From assembly GCA_046594885.1 (NCBI GenBank), contig JBKJRD010000060.1:1-24429 (forward strand): 24,429 nucleotides of DNA. Reading direction: 5' to 3'. The DNA is from Methylotenera_A sp046594885 (GTDB lineage Bacteria; Pseudomonadota; Gammaproteobacteria; Burkholderiales; Methylophilaceae). Of the stretch, positions 24,119 to 24,429 are shown piece after piece. The notes below the pieces were generated by a model. The model was given only the letters and a program-made list of their open reading frames with translations. It did not search any database and was not told the DNA's origin. The position numbers and the translations under genes are program-made. Numbering within the stretch: position 1 is the first letter of the stretch; the number at the start of each line of letters is the position of its first letter.

Positions 24119-24327
24119 AGATAAACCTTTTGTAAACAGAATTTTTAAGACAAATTATTGCAATCAACGTTGCATTGCATGTTAAAAGCATTATCTTTAC
24201 GTAAAATCATTAGGCATATTTACGCCAACTGCATAGCACCACAATGCAAGTAGCCTGTAATATGTGATACATACAAGCACATCAATACCGATGCGTTTAA
24301 ACGAATTAAACTAAAAAGGAATTTATC

Positions 24328-24399
24328 ATGTGGACAACACCAGCAGCTACTGAAATGCGTTTTGGCTTTGAAGTAACAATGTACGTAATGAATAAATAA
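24328..24399 (+). CDS. pqqA: Coenzyme PQQ precursor peptide PqqA
   Basis: A 23-codon gene. The peptide has the PqqA pattern: a short N-terminal segment starting MWTTPA, then the conserved GFEVTMY in which E15 and Y19 are the residues cross-linked to form pyrroloquinoline quinone (processed by PqqD/PqqE and later Pqq enzymes). The ATG follows AAAAAGGA by seven bases, a good ribosome binding site. A dyad follows the stop at once; pqqB and later genes should lie beyond the window edge. PQQ is the cofactor of periplasmic methanol dehydrogenases, which supports a methylotrophic host. The 209-base upstream gap contains a TTTACGTAAA palindrome at 24196-24205, but no promoter could be fixed. Confidence 0.93.
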   Translation: MWTTPAATEMRFGFEVTMYVMNK

Positions 24400-24416
24400 T
24401 TAGTTTTAAACTAATT
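24398..24416 (+). terminator. Dyad immediately after pqqA, possible partial terminator
   Basis: AATTAGTTT and AAACTAATT are perfect complements around one central T, overlapping the last two bases of the stop codon. The stem is AT-only except for one G-C pair, and it is followed by G and A rather than T, so it would at most attenuate transcription or protect the short pqqA message. Confidence 0.4.
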
Positions 24417-24429
24417 GAAAAGCCCAGTG

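Noticed and set aside
1..24429. CRISPR array, toxin-antitoxin pair, phage or transposase genes, or a new defence system.
   Set aside because: No spaced direct-repeat array, transposase motif, terminal inverted repeats or defence-type gene cluster was seen. Nearly all genes are conserved housekeeping or regulatory families.

Overview
The window looks like an ordinary chromosomal stretch of a Gram-negative betaproteobacterium, most likely a methylotroph of the Methylophilaceae (Methylotenera/Methylophilus type). This is inferred from the miaB-phoH-ybeY-corC-lnt-glyQ-glyS-gmhB-plsC gene order, the ompR-envZ pair, the fbp/tpiA/fba set, and a pqqA gene at the right edge. No tRNA, rRNA, CRISPR array, insertion sequence or phage gene was recognised. 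No gap between genes exceeds 300 bases.

Left part (1-6.8 kb, all minus strand): a 3'-truncated YgjP-like zinc metallopeptidase, plsC, gmhB, glyS, glyQ and lnt. These serve membrane lipid and LPS synthesis, glycyl-tRNA charging and lipoprotein maturation. Part of glyS is distinctly AT-rich.

Middle (6.9-15 kb): mscL (plus) and a secreted BamE-like protein (minus) sit between lnt and corC. corC and ybeY follow. Then come fbp (plus) facing tpiA and fba (minus), a three-enzyme module joining triose phosphates to fructose 6-phosphate. phoH and miaB complete the ancestral cluster. The usual miaB-phoH-ybeY-corC-lnt row is therefore interrupted twice.

Right part (15-24.4 kb): cysG (siroheme synthase); a REC-REC-GGDEF diguanylate cyclase; envZ and ompR homologues; a secreted EF-hand protein divergent from ompR; a DUF482-type acyltransferase-like protein; a DUF2490-type outer-membrane protein; a short-chain dehydrogenase; a secreted DUF2380/DUF3280-like protein; and the 23-codon pqqA, whose product is the precursor of the PQQ cofactor of methanol dehydrogenases.

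Two patterns lie outside the genes. The heptamer GTTAAGT (consensus about GGGTTAAGT) occurs ten times in gaps at gene 3' ends, sometimes as the arms of a hairpin, and not in the divergent promoter gaps. The ompR upstream region carries two pairs of 10-bp tandem repeats, one resembling OmpR half-sites. I found no convincing novel defence or mobile system. The best leads are the 3'-end motif, the glyS composition break and the genes beside pqqA.
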